Positions 32,201-43,694 are shown, counted from the first letter of the stretch. The stretch: DNA of 64,000 nt from Psococerastis gibbosa (GCA_963971405.1 OZ020492.1:20986204-21050203), one strand, 5' to 3'. The notes: generated by a model from the sequence alone, not told the origin. A program made the numbers and translations.

Positions 32201-35200
32201 TGAAATTGTGAAGCGCATAGGGCAACCAAGCACGCAAAGGCAAGTGCATCAATTTATGGGATGCGTCAACTTTCTCCGGAAATTTATTCCAAAGACGGGG
32301 GAATTTGCTATGCCTATAAATGAGTTACTTTACAAGGGTGTAAGCAAACTCGAGTGGACTCCTGAGCGGGTAGCAGTATTCCGTGATCAAGGAAAACAAT
32401 TCTTACGGCATCAGCTGTTCCCGCATGCCCTTTCCAAGTTGAATTCTGTCACAACTTATTCACAAGGCAAATGTTGCGTCAATTAATTACGCAATCGCAT
32501 TTATAACCTATCAGCCAAGTTGCCAACTTACGCTTAACTTCCCGACAATGTAAGGAGATGAAAATTTATGGTAATGCATTAATTTGTACATTTGTTATAT
32601 GGTAAAACATTGTGGAATATTTAATTTAACATTATGGCTTAATTTTAAGAGTGGGCCGGAAGGCCTAAACTTTGCCCATATGGAAAATAAGGGCAATTTT
32701 CTTTCTTTCATAAACTTATTATAATTGCTGAAGGTGATATGGTTTCTTTGAGCTCTTATCTTTTACTCGGTTAACTATTCCACAAGCGCGCACGGAATGA
32801 ATATTTCTGAAAGTGTTAGTACGGTGGTCACGTCACTCCGTCCATATAGTCAAAGAAAGGTAATTCCTAAAATAACTAGAATGTACATACGGCACGACTG
32901 GAATCTGCAAATTGAATCCTCAGCTGGCCCATAGCTCTTATAATCGCCATTAAACTCTGAATTGTATTGCTATACACCACTGGCCGGTACTGCTCACACT
33001 CTTCCACGGAATATCCGGCTTCATGAATAATTTTCATTTGCTTCACTATTGTACTTTTCCCAGACTCTCCTGCCCCTAAAAATAAGGGAATCCAGAATCA
33101 AGATTAGACATTATCTAAGGCTATAAGAAATATAGTCTGCTTGGTTATATGCAGTGTCTATATTTTGACTTCCTATGTATACTAACGTATGGACGACACA
33201 GAAAGCCGTCATTTTTTAGATTTCAGTTATTACAGGGTTGTATTATGTTGATCTGCCCGTTTCAGACTATGCAACAGCCCCATCGATCAATTCAGTGCTT
33301 AGGGGAAGGGAATGTCGAGGCAACTGAAATTTGACCCTGGGACAGTTAGTTACCACGGAATATTATCTGTCTCAGTACCGATACTAATTGATAAATAGGA
33401 AAGCATATACCGGTTCACTCTTAAAAACCTTCCTATTGAGAGGGGCACCCCGCTGCGACCTACAAAATATTCGTGCATAGTTTTTTCAATTGAAAACGAT
33501 CTCGACTATATACAGAAGGTAACTGTTGAAAACACCTTAACTTCCGTAATTATAACCGATGCATTATACACAGTATTGTACAAAGTATATATATTATGAT
33601 TATTTCGGTCAAATTCGTGAACCAGCCTGATCCGTCATTTTCATTGAATCTTCTTCTTTCAAACTATAGATAAATAGTCCAGTTTTTCTATTTCCTCTAA
33701 TTTCGGTTATAACGAGGAGGTTACCTCTTGAAACAGAGTTAATTTAATGTCAGTGTTATATATACCATATAATACTACTATACAATTTAATGCATAAAGT
33801 ATTGATTAATACATATCTCCGTTGGTTATGTTCGTAAAGATATGTATACAAGTAAGTAGCTTGAGATGTCTAATAAAAATCTATAACGTAAACATGGAAA
33901 GTTTTCAGATGGCGGCCAAGCGAAGGCGCAAATAATATAAATTCCTGCTGGGCTCTGCTGGTTCTCTATTTGTAGGACGAATTCACATTCCTCTGACCGA
34001 ATGATTGGACTGGTTTAAAGTGACTCATCCATTGAAACATACTGTGGGAATATACTGATAAGCTATGTGAGGACTACGTGATCATTATAGGGTCATTTCA
34101 CGGCGTTTTGTTTCAAATGAGGTTTCTACTCCCTAGGAATGCATGAATTACCTTACAATGTAAGATTATTTAATTAACTCTAGCATTGTGAAATTAAGTA
34201 AAATGATTATATGGCACCTTAAAATTGGCATGATCACCCCTTTTTAGTCTGTAGCCTACTCTATGGTAAAGTTCTACCACGATATAGTTTGTAGTGTAGG
34301 CAACAATATTTTTTGTGTACCTAGTCAGTCATTATGTATTTTTACACTTTAATTGATCAATAAAACTACAATTTGTAAACGCATTTTATATTCTTAACAA
34401 AATATCGAAGCGATTCTGTTTAGGGATGCAGTAAACCAAATCTCATTAACAATTACCCCCTCCTCAATGAATGCAAGACCGCAGGCGACATCACCAGTCA
34501 TTAATGGAATTACGCACTACACCTATGTGTATTTCTCTCACAGCTTTCTGAATTGCTCAGCTTTCTTTAGTGGCTCCAAACTTTGGTGGGTTTATCATTT
34601 TCCTCAATATAATTCCATAAATAATCGTAATATAGAGAATTGAGGTTAGGACTGGCAGATGACCATTCTTCAGACGATACAGAGTCAATTTTATTCGCTG
34701 TGTGAGCAGGTGCTGAATCTTGTTGGATAGGCCGCGATTAGCCTTCTTCACGATGGGGTCCAAGAGAGCAGTTTGGTACACACGTGCTCCAGTATTCACT
34801 CCTTTCAAACATCACTGAAAAGGGTTGATGACCCCTTACCACCTTGGGGGCTATTTTACAAGCATGACAGACGGTTTCCAGCATAAACCTTATCATTCTG
34901 GGCGTTATATTTTTCTTAAACAGTAAAAATTGGATTTGCCGGCGCCCATATTTTGTGTACCTCGCGAGTATTATTCTGCTTCTCTGCAGCGAGGACACCA
35001 GGGAGACACTCTGAGCATTGGTCCAACGTACATCATTTAATTGCCCGGTAAACAACCCTTAACGTTATTCCAAGTTTCGGGAGCAAGACTTGAGGATTTA
35101 CAGACATCCTGTCCTCTATTTTCCACCAGTGTACGGCTAAGTTTTTTTTTACCAAAATCTGATATCGATTGAAAGCTCACGGACTGAACTAAATGGCTAA

Positions 35201-38200
35201 ATTCTCCCCCCCCCCCCTCTCTCTCTCTCTGATGGGAAAAAATACGACATTTATTCTGACTAACGAGGAAATGGTTTAGAATTATACCTAATTGTTGTCT
35301 TGGCACCCCACCCCCTGCAAAATATTAAAATGCGCCCCTGATTTGGATCCACGCAACATAAAACATTACAAACTCAACACAAATGCTGGGCCTACGTCTA
35401 CCATCACATTGCAAAAATAAAACAGAACACATTGGAACCGAGACCGTCGAGACTTTCAAGGCCAAGACCCGGTTATTTTTTTTAGACCAACTACTTAAAA
35501 AACCCTATTTGGGATCGGATAATATAGTTTAAAAGTACAATTTTTTTTTGCTACTCTTATTTTTAAAAATTTAAGCGTCAATAGCCTTTTTCACCAGTAG
35601 CATGCATTGCACATAAGAACGGTTACAGTCAGTAACTCTATTAACTTTTGTTTCCGCTCAGAAATAGAGCTAGACGGCAGACTTTTAACCATGGGACAAT
35701 ACCTTTACTAATTGATTAATTGGAAAGCATGTACCGGCTTATTTTTATTTATCAGCGTAAACTTCGTTAGTTGGTTTTTGTCATTAAAGTATTGTATACG
35801 TAAAGGGATTTAGTGTACATAATTAATTCCGGCTAAGACCCATTAAAGGCGGAATACTTCTATACGACTAAACGAGCTCAACAACTGGTGTCAGAGGACC
35901 GTCACCTCTGCCCCTCTGGGATCTATATTTTAGCCATACTTATGGACGACCCGGCGGCGAATTTGGCTGAGTGCCTGTCTGGTCCCGGCCCAAAACTGCT
36001 GACGGTTTTCCGCGAAAGCGCGTGGCTTGAGACCAGACAGCCATTTCGGGGGCATCGCCGACCGAGGTATTAAATAGACCCGAGGGACTATAAAGGGCAG
36101 ACTGAAGACGGAAGGGACAGAAGGAGGAACCTCTCAGGACTCAAGGAGTCGAATTTTTATTAAGGAACTTAAATAATTGTAGTATTTGTCTATATATTTA
36201 TAAAGTGTCCGGCACCGGCTGTCTCCTATTGTTGAGTGTCTTGCTTTATTATTCTTGTTATTTTACATATTACATACAATATAATCAGCAAAATTCGCCG
36301 CCGGGTCGTCCATAAGTATGGCTAGAATATAGATCCCAGAGGGGCAGAGGTGACGATCCTCTGACACTGGTGGCAACTTACTTCCTGTCCCCTTCTTTTT
36401 AATATAACAAGTAATTTAATTTAATTCAAAATTGGCTATTGTAATTAAAAGTAAAGTTAATGGGAAATGATTAATTATGTAATGATAGTTTATTCTGTAA
36501 TATTAACCTTGCATAGGTACCGACCAACGAGAACAATTGGTTACATAAATAACACAGATACTATACATATAATATAAAAAATATTAATGATGCGATTGAT
36601 TTTTTTTTTTTAATTTGGGCTTAGGATACAATGGGAAAACTTGATTTTAACGCAGGCTACCAAGTGCACCATACGATAGAAAAATAATGGGAATTTAATG
36701 AGTTGATTGGTTAGTTATGTAGTCAGAATTTTTTGGATTTTTATAAATGAAGTTAGGCTACCCATACAACATACTAAAACTAATATTTAAAAAATATGTA
36801 TATGAAAATTATACTAATTCAAATACTATTTTGTTGCTTAGGGCTACTGTAATTCATTTTTATACACCATTTTGATAATTTTCAGGCGTCCCATTATTAT
36901 AGGTATATTGGACTGTAATTTAAGAAGGTATAATAATTGTTTACAACTCCAATTTGATGGTTTGTATACTGTATTTTGTGTAATGTTCGTGTCTATTAAT
37001 TCATAACAAACAGTGAAATAAAAATAAAAATGTCCTTCGCGGCGACGCTATTGACCGCGTTCCCTGACTTTACGGGGACCGACGAATATTCCGTCGATGA
37101 TTCCTCGAGAAAATTACCATTAGCGCGGGAAATGGACAGACATAGAAAAATGAGATTATTTAAAGTTAAAGTTTTAAACTGTGCGGCAAAGCGCGGGACA
37201 TTGTCTCCCAGCTGATTGCAGCGAACGGTCAAGAATTTGATAAGGTCTGCACCGCCCTTATTTAGAGATGGCTAAGAGTTAACCTCACCCTCACTACTGT
37301 ATTTCAAGTGCTACAGAATACAGGAGCTTAAAAATAGTGACTGTAGGCACGTATTCATAGAGAATAGTTACCTTTTTTTAATGGAATAGTGACCACATTC
37401 TTTACGAACAACGATAGAAAAGCATGTCGAAAACATGCATCTTTCTTGTCAGACCTATCGGATCGTATGATCATATAGATTTATCGAATTATCGATCGAA
37501 TTATCGTCATAGGCTTGGCCAATATATATCTCTTTGGTTAAAAGCTCACATGTGATTACAATTGGTCATATGAGGCATCAGCCCCCCCCCCCCCCCGAAA
37601 TTAAAAGTTGAGAATTAAATAAATCTAGAACTGTATAACATGAGTATGTCTTCCTCAGCCAATTATTAACATTACTGCTGTTCAAATCGTAAGACCCAAC
37701 TATTTCCGGCCTATTTTTTCAAAACATTTTCTCCGGGGGAGACCAGTTTGAATATGCATTTATGGGTACACTTTGCTTCTGTAATATACCACTGTTTTGC
37801 ACTTCTATTTTGAAAGTTTGCCCCAGAGGAGACCCCCTCTTTTGGTTAAACGCATTATTATTTCTATGAATAAGCATTCCTTTGTAAGCTTTGTAAAATC
37901 TATCCTTTACTGCTGTTATAACGTGTAAAATCTGACTATTTTGCACTTATATTTTCATATTTTCCCCGGGGCCCCCTCTTTGGGTTAAATGCAACATTAT
38001 TTCTATAAATTCTAAACTATCGTAATGATAACTTTACGATGTAGTCCGCATATCTGCAAAATATTATAAGCCAGTGATTACACCAAAGGTAAATCCGCTT
38101 GACGTTTGGTGTGCCTATGCTATTATACATCCGAGTAACACCGTAACCTCAAAAGAATACACTAGATACAATTGAATTCAAAACAAAACAAAAAAATTAC

Positions 38201-41200
38201 ACTAGATAGGATCACAGTTGCCACAGCCACCCCCGAAAAAACATTCTGGCTACGGGCTTGCAAGACGCCATTGCCAAAATCAGACAAGTCTCTTAAGCTG
38301 CAAGCTTATGTAAAGGGCAGTAACATTTTTAACAGACTTTATATAACAGCATACATGAGGGTCCAAGAGTCTTTCCAGGAGAAATTTTAAAAAATGTAGG
38401 CGCCAAATAGCGGGTTTTACGTATTTTTAAAATAAAATACTATAGAAGTTACAGGCGAAGACTTAGTAATATTTATTTTTTGGACCCCAAATGGCTAAAT
38501 TTTAGTACTTATAAATATGGGATTAATATATACCGAATGGTGAAAATAAGAGTGAGATGGAACACACAAATTAGGATTTTATATTTATATTTTAACCTTT
38601 TTCAACACCTGCATCGAGACCAACGAACCGGTTTTTAGTTTCTATCCCTTCACTCTCACTTTCATAGCGACTGCATTATTAAGACATTAAGCCATCAAGT
38701 CAAAGGGCGGAAAGATAGCCTCTTCCAACAAACGCACTCATATTAGATTCATTACTGGTCAAGTACAGTCAGATGTGGTGATCCCGGCGCGCCTTTTGGC
38801 TTTGTGGCACCGGTTTTAGTCAAAATTGTAATGTTTTTTTTTTGGATAAATACACGCATTATTATTATTATTATTATTATAATACAAGAAACAAAAAAAA
38901 AAGCTTAAGTTTGAGATAACACATAACAAATATGGAGAGAGATTAAACAAAGTACTTATACCAAAGATATTAAATGAACTTCCTCCCGAAATGAAAAAAT
39001 TTAAACAGATGGGTGAGTTAAAAGCGGGGATAAAAAAATTGTTAGTCAATGGGAGGGAATAATAATAAAACCAGACTATTAACATTTAAAAAATAAAATA
39101 AAATAAAAATAAAAAATAAAATAAATAAGTAAATAAGATAAAAATAAAAAATAAAATAAATAAGTAAATAAAATAAAAATTAAAAACAGTATAAATAAAA
39201 ATTATTACTTTAAAATAAGAAAAAATAATATGATTATATCTTGTTTTAGCAGCACTGTATAAGTCCTTTGTCCCAATCAAGCTTTAGCTTGGGGATGAGG
39301 TATGGTATCATTATGTCTATTGTATTTTGTAAATATATGCTCCTTGTCCAGGGGATACTGGGCAAGGAAAAAAAAAAAAAATAGAGTAGTTCCTATTCAT
39401 GGAGGTGAGGGTAGTAGAATCCGTTTATTATGACTCCGCCTATATTGACCAACCGCCCATTATGACGTAATTACACAAGGAAGTTTGGTTTTCATTAAGG
39501 CTTTGTATATACGCTTTATATGACATATGGTTACTATGACGTGTTTGTCAATTCCCTTCGATGTCATAATAAACGGATTCAACTATTTTGGTCATCCCTG
39601 GTTAAGGGTGTATTGGACTCGTATATGTACTTGGTTAAATCATGCTTTCGCCTGTTTCATTGCGTCAATGGTAAGCTTTTCTCAGCTTATCCATTAGCGC
39701 TTGTAGCCGGTGTAGGTAGACATTGAGAACGTATACCAGTTTGCCAATGGCCAAAAATTCATACGGAAACAATACGAATAATGTCCGAAATCCAAGGGGT
39801 CGTTGGCGTAGGACAAGGGATCTAACATGATTGTTTGTACATCAGTTTGGTTATAATTAAGTAAGGAACACAATTTCCAGAGGATGCATTTTCCATTTTA
39901 CAAACTGTAACTTTACCTAGTTTGCACAAAAATGAATCATTGATCAGGCGTTAATGAGTGTCATTGAAATTTTCTCCGCTGAAGATGGTCTGCACACCAC
40001 TCGCATGATCCACGGTTTGGCGGTATCTTCCATAATAATAAATGGAGTTCGTCCTTCGAAACTTGGAAGGTTGGTTGTATCACGAAAATATTATCTATCC
40101 AGATATGGCTTGGTCGAACTCCGATTAATATTACGGAAGATATCGCCAAGCCGTGGATGATGGTCAACAAGTCTGCTTCAAAAGATTTTTTGAAAATTTT
40201 CTAGAGTCTAGAGAAACCCGTTCATCGGTGTGTGGTCTGCTTCACGCAAGTTCTAGAAATCAGCTAAAGAAGACTCTGAGGTTTTTAAACAACCTATTAG
40301 CTACAATGACAAATGACTCATTGCAATAGCGGTGTCACAATTGTCCTCCTTATGCATCGGGCCTTCGAGTAAATCTAACGGGATTCCCGAATTTAAATTT
40401 CATGTGCCATAAGTGACAAATGAACAAACCATAAATCAGTGTTTTATTAAAACTTGTTACTAAAACCAAGTAAGTTTTCTGAAATAAAAGTTACAAAATT
40501 ATAAGAAACCCACTACTGTTAGTAAAAAAAAGTTACACCATATCAACGATTTGAAATTTGTTCAACCTGAAGAGAAGATGCAAATATGACTAAGGGGAGG
40601 AGGTTTATGTAGGTATAGGACTGGGAGGTGCTATTGGAAGGAGGGGGGGGGGGGGTAGTTTCCTATTCCCAACTTGCTGGCTAAATCTATGGGGGGGGGG
40701 AGAGATTCTGTGAATAATATGTCGTTCACGCTCCCTAGTCACATTTGCATCTTATCTTCGGGTTGAGCAAGGCTCAAATCGTTGATAAGGTGCAACTGTG
40801 CTGGTGGGTTTCCTTCTGCAGATGACAGTCCGAGACAACGCTATGGCGACCAGCTAAAGGAAGATGTGCAGGAAGTTGGCCTTCGGGCCGATGAGTGGCG
40901 TGGTCTGGTGAAGGCCAGGATCCGTTGGCGTGGTGTTGTGAATGCGGCCAAAAGTCCCCCAGGGCTGACAGCGCCAACTTGAGTAAGTAAATAAGTACTA
41001 ACATTAGTGGGTTTCTTTGGCATAGTTTATTTTTTAACTTTGATTGGCTTTTACTTACACTTTGTTTCTGACCTGATAACGTCTAATAAATCGATGAAAA
41101 CACTGGGACACTGGGTGCATGTACGAAAAGTGTGACGTCATCCGTAACGCGGGTAGCTAACGCGGGTCACTAACGCGGGTTTAAAGCAACTTTTTGGGCA

Positions 41201-42056
41201 GATGTAGATGGTCTATCTCAATTTAAATTATACCCATGTCTTCGTCTATTCTTCTGCTTTCAGGCCATACTATATTTGTTGTGATTGACGATTTTCAACA
41301 AAAATAGGTCTCTTTCGGCCGTTAGTTTTAATAAAATACTGATTTATTATTGTTTGCTCATTAAATTGAAGTTCCACGAAGTCACGAGTGATTTTAACGT
41401 CACATGCTTCGCATTTTTTGAGAACATGCAAGTAACGAGATACGTTGTTATTATTATTAATTTTTTTTGGCTTGTACCGTAGGTATTGGGCCCGGTAACT
41501 TTACGTAGAAAGGAGTCAGATATACGATGCTAAATTTTTATGAAAACTGCCCAATAGAGGGCGGGGGTCTGCACTCCGAGCCCCCGTCCTGGTGTGGATT
41601 TCTTTCCATAAATGGCCAGGTTGCCTGACATTAATAAATAAATCTATAGATATTATAAAATAATAAATATTTTGAACCGAAGTAGGAAATTATGGCGGTC
41701 AATAACATCAAGTAACCATAACTGATTAACAGCACTTCATCATACAAAACATGGTCAATTTGATTTTATACAGTAACATAGATACGGGCTACGCGCATAA
41801 TAATTTATCCAACGCAAACCCTAACTTGACTTGTTACACTCTGTTTTCACAATCCATTTGACTTTGTAAAGTTGTATATAAGAATATAAATATCGTATCT
41901 ACAAGACGAAACGTATATAAATTGATGTAACATACCAAGTAGGAGTAATTTGACTTCCCTTGCTGCGCGTTCACCATCCGCCTTCAGTCCTTCATCTATT
42001 TGCTTAGACCTCTTGCACGCTTCCTTTTCTTGATTAGAACTAACAGCACAACCCAT
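29030..42056 (-). CDS. G protein alpha subunit, Gi class (whole gene)
   Basis: GTP-binding alpha subunit of heterotrimeric G proteins. Gi members inhibit adenylyl cyclase and act at the plasma membrane, and in insects also in spindle orientation. Coding exons on the minus strand: 42056-41936, 33075-32891, 31598-31312, 30836-30553, 29220-29030; total 355 residues, standard for Gi (354-355). Visible motifs: MGC N-terminus (myristoylation on Gly2, palmitoylation on Cys3), P-loop GAGESGKST, switch I with Arg in RTRVKTTG, switch II DVGGQ with catalytic Gln, NKKD guanine motif, and TCAT. The C-terminus is [10 protein letters not shown]: the -4 cysteine that pertussis toxin modifies in vertebrate Gi is Ala. 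Exon lengths 185, 287 and 284 equal summed vertebrate GNAI exon pairs as I recall them. Intron 1 is 8.9 kb and full of repeats. Confidence 0.96.
30553..30836 (-). CDS. G-alpha-i coding exon 4
   Basis: 284 nt, acceptor TTCCAG|AATGTT, donor ACAG|GTATGG. It opens with [14 protein letters not shown] (switch II, catalytic Gln) and runs to [14 protein letters not shown] and CFPEYT, carrying the NKKD guanine-specificity motif. Confidence 0.95.
31312..31598 (-). CDS. G-alpha-i coding exon 3
   Basis: 287 nt, acceptor TTGTAG|GACGCT, donor TTCAA|GTAAGA. It runs from [16 protein letters not shown] through the helical domain to [17 protein letters not shown] and FRGLHF. The Arg of RTRV is the catalytic arginine targeted by cholera toxin in Gs. 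Confidence 0.95.
31630..31920 (-). mobile_element. Gypsy-type pol scrap (RT end/RNase H start)
   Basis: The minus strand contains [30 protein letters not shown], the RT-to-RNase H junction typical of Gypsy-like pol. It lies in G-alpha intron 2, inverted relative to the related scrap at 32190-32490. A broken fossil fragment; no LTR seen nearby. Confidence 0.65.
32190..32490 (+). mobile_element. Gypsy-type pol scrap, inverted partner
   Basis: Reads [20 protein letters not shown] and on to [20 protein letters not shown], the same pol segment as 31630-31920 in opposite orientation, about 270 bases away. Both copies share flanking text, so they form an inverted pair. A fossil fragment. Confidence 0.65.
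32891..33075 (-). CDS. G-alpha-i coding exon 2
   Basis: 185 nt, acceptor TTTTAG|GGGCAG, donor GTGCC|GTATGT. It encodes the P-loop [20 protein letters not shown] and on through [19 protein letters not shown] to IQFADSSRA, entering the helical domain. Confidence 0.94.
33330..33425 (+). repeat. Family R, 3' end scrap
   Basis: ACTAATTGATAAATAGGAAA followed by GCATATACCGGTTCACTC, the family R 3' terminus, in G-alpha intron 1. Confidence 0.55.
33426..34429. other. G-alpha intron 1 stretch, nothing recognised
   Basis: AT-rich sequence without coding motif, structured repeat or RNA gene that I can name. Confidence 0.4.
34430..35060 (-). mobile_element. Mariner-family transposase relic
   Basis: The minus strand reads [33 protein letters not shown], then in another frame [13 protein letters not shown] and [20 protein letters not shown]. 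These match the catalytic core of mariner-type DDE transposases (FQQDSAPAH with the second Asp; WPSASPDLNPLDY, here Asp changed to Asn). Frame changes and the lost Asp make it inactive. The helix-turn-helix half and inverted repeats were not located. In G-alpha intron 1. Confidence 0.75.
35660..35745 (+). repeat. Family R, 3' end scrap
   Basis: GGCAGACTTTTAACCATGGG, then GATTAATTGGAAAGCATGTA and CCGGCTTATTTTTATTTATC. Confidence 0.6.
35888..36367. repeat. Element with 83-bp inverted arms, LTR-like middle
   Basis: Arms 35888-35970 and 36285-36367 are inverted repeats with three mismatches by eye, starting GTGTCAGAGGA. The 314-base middle has a CTATAAAGG box, a CTGAAGACGGAAGG stretch and a TG...CA-like frame that recalls an LTR; the arms, read inward, resemble an LTR-element leader with a short ATG-led frame (MDDPAAN). 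Either a foldback DNA element or a rearranged LTR-element fossil. Near-identity of the arms suggests it is young. Confidence 0.6.
36368..37019. other. G-alpha intron 1 stretch, nothing recognised
   Basis: AT-rich, no motif recognised. Confidence 0.4.
37020..37270 (+). mobile_element. gag-like scrap of an LTR-type element
   Basis: Readings such as [31 protein letters not shown] and [20 protein letters not shown] have the composition and order of the gag core in Gypsy-like elements (binding-domain style, KARD..SQL). It is short and broken, without LTRs nearby. A fossil, low certainty on family. Confidence 0.45.
37271..38879. other. G-alpha intron 1 stretch, nothing recognised
   Basis: Contains a C run (37581-37596) and a loose tandem-like echo of CCCCGGGGGAGACC-type motifs (37730-37980), which also resembles bases 280-320. 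No gene seen. Confidence 0.4.
38880..39381 (+). mobile_element. LINE-D 3' end
   Basis: A reading [20 protein letters not shown], then [14 protein letters not shown] and [14 protein letters not shown], is the C-terminal tail of CR1/Jockey-like ORF2. An A-rich low-complexity tract (39063-39180) and a 3' UTR follow, with TATATGCTCCTTGTCCAGG and a terminal A run (39368-39381). The same tail ends the SINE at 8240-8456. Confidence 0.68.
40005..40162. repeat. Small foldback, ~50-bp arms
   Basis: ATGATCCACGGTTTGGCG...GGAGTTCGTCC (40005-40054) is repeated inverted at 40112-40162 with a handful of mismatches around a 57-base centre. Open frames on both strands here are by-products of the palindrome. 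In G-alpha intron 1. Confidence 0.65.
40430..40730 (-). repeat. Family C, minus-oriented copy
   Basis: Matches the 48880-49300 copy, including GAAGAGAAGATGCAAATATG, a TATAGGACTGGGAGG stretch, G runs and TATGTCGTTC. It stands head to head with the plus-oriented copy that begins at 40741. Confidence 0.65.
40741..41400 (+). repeat. Family C, plus copy carrying an insert
   Basis: Begins CACATTTGCATCTTATCTTC, GGGTTGAGCAAGGCTCAAAT, GGTGCAACTGTGCTGGTGGG and resumes after an insert at about 40985 (ACTAACATTAGTGGGTTTCT), with the far end ACGAAGTCACGAGTGA near 41390. The insert at 40825-40982 is a LINE C-terminal piece. Confidence 0.62.
40825..40982 (+). mobile_element. RTE-like LINE C-terminal scrap
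   Basis: Reads [20 protein letters not shown], then [20 protein letters not shown] and PPGL with a stop. This is the typical last ~45 residues of RTE-type ORF2 (RPR.RW.D.V..DL..., RW..VV..AKS..GL). It is open throughout, spliced into a family C repeat in G-alpha intron 1. Confidence 0.65.
41936..42056 (-). CDS. G-alpha-i coding exon 1
   Basis: ATG at 42056; reads [19 protein letters not shown] and on to REVKLLLL plus one base, donor CTTG|GTATGT. The MGC start is the dual lipidation signal. The upstream in-frame MNIIYTF extension is rejected because it would bury that signal. Confidence 0.95.
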
Positions 42057-43633
42057 TTTTGGAATTGAAATGACACATAGGCTGAAAGTGTAGATAATAT
42101 TCATCTGACAAAAGTGTGATCAGTCACAATGCTATGAGGCGACCTCTCATAAATACCTTCAAACAATCCAACTTGAAGTTAAATATCGTAACTTAAGGAG
42201 ATAACAGTGGCAAAGGACGCAAACACGGAACAAATCAAAACACGAGTGGCTATGATGTGGTTTGCACACATTTTAGAAAATAACATTGAGTCGGTGACAA
42301 CTGACAACATAAAATCAAATATTAAAGATGGCCGATGGGCCGAACGCCCGAAGCCCCGACCGATCTTGTATAATGCATAGATGTGTATAAAAGCACTGGA
42401 TGCACAGTTGATAGAACGCCAGTGGAAGCCGAAGGTCACAACCGGGTGACGTCATATTATCCAGCTAATTATATATAGGCCTACCTAAATATTATAGAAG
42501 CACGGTACTAGTGTACTGCTAATAGTTCAGTAATTAAATAAATAAATACCAAATAAATAAACAAATATTTCTGTTAAATTATACAATCAAGAAAATGTAT
42601 TCAGTTCAGTTTGACTGAGCAGACGAACTTGTTTTAAGAGTATAGCACTCTTTCCCTGGTCACCCAGGGTGAACTCTTTTCTTTTAACTTTCTAACTTAT
42701 ACGTAGGCTAGTATAACGAAAGCATTGTGATGGTCAAAATTTTAGATTCCAAGATTTCGACGGATTTCCACGTTTTAAGGTCCCAGGAAATGTCTGTCTG
42801 TTAGTTCATAGATTTGCGGGCAAACTACTCGGTGGATATTGATGGAATTTGGCAAAAAGGCGGTTTGCTCAGTGCTCTCAAGATTCTAAAAATTAGTCTG
42901 AAAATTCAAGATGGATGCCAGTTATTCACATTACTTCAACGAATTGTTCCATTAGGTGCACAGGCGCGTTGAGGCGTCATTCAGCCTCTCCAATGAGCCC
43001 ACGTGCCTGCGTTGCATATCCTTTTAATTTGCTAGCCATGAGCCTATATCCACTAATCCAGAGAAAGTGAGTACGCTTGCTTAGTCGAACTCAGCCGCTC
43101 CAAAGTTCTATGCATATCACAGGTGAAGTTCTTCCTCTGTAACGTGCAAATTTTGAATAGGCCAATATTTTTTTTAGCTTACTTTACTGGCCCATCAGTT
43201 GTTTATATCAATCAAAAACACACTAAAGAACCGCGAGTCACTGACCGCACAGCTGTGCAGTGCATAAGTATAACGCGGAGCGCGTTCTTGCCATACGAAA
43301 AACATATTGGGTTTTGTCACATAGCCGTCAGCTGTTGCTCGCGTGGTGAACATCTAGTATTATTGTAGTGCGGATTTCAATGCCTAGTCGCCAGTGAGCC
43401 AGTCCCCGTCGGCAGTCGCTCAATTCATTACAATTGTCTTTTGAAGTCAATGGTGGTAAGGGGTGGGCCTGATACTATGATTGTCAGGCATTCCTTCTCT
43501 GCCTGGCACACAAAAATCTAATGATCCCTTAGCTATGGTCAATATCTTTGGGTGACACTTTTCTGATGCTGGATTCGTGGTCGTGGTTAGATAGATTCCG
43601 TTGTGTAAATATTTATTTGCCAGTTGTTGCAAA
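42057..43633. promoter_or_regulatory. Shared upstream interval of G-alpha-i and unc-119
   Basis: The two start codons face away from each other 1577 bases apart, so both 5' UTRs and promoters, unless further non-coding exons lie elsewhere, fall here. I see no strong TATA arrangement that I would assign. GC-richer patches occur around 42330-42450 and 43000-43410. A partial family R copy sits at 42690-42870. Confidence 0.45.
42690..42870 (+). repeat. Family R, partial 5' half
   Basis: CTTATACGTAGGCTAGTATA, ATTTCGACGGATTTCCACG, CAAACTACTCGGTGGATATT in order; truncated before the poly-G. Confidence 0.65.
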
Positions 43634-43694
43634 ATGAGCGTTCACTTAAAGAAAAGCAACGGAAAATCTAGTAGAAATAAAAAAGATGCATGTG
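43634..43694 (+). CDS. unc-119: unc-119 coding exon 1
   Basis: ATG in the context CAAAATGAG; 20 residues rich in Lys and Ser ([17 protein letters not shown]) plus one base, donor TGTG|GTGAGT. Assignment rests on phase match to 53786 and a strong donor; the N-terminus is variable in the family. Confidence 0.75.

Noticed and set aside
37030-37215. Possible host exon [16 protein letters not shown]...
   Set aside because: The peptide order fits a gag-like core and is not flanked by usable splice sites.
39086-39280. Phe/Tyr/Leu-rich minus-strand open frame
   Set aside because: Low-complexity A/T repeat read in reverse, within the LINE-D 3' region.
42057-42104. Upstream extension of G-alpha from 42104 ([16 protein letters not shown])
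   Set aside because: The first codon choice would bury the MGC lipidation signal that defines the family N-terminus.
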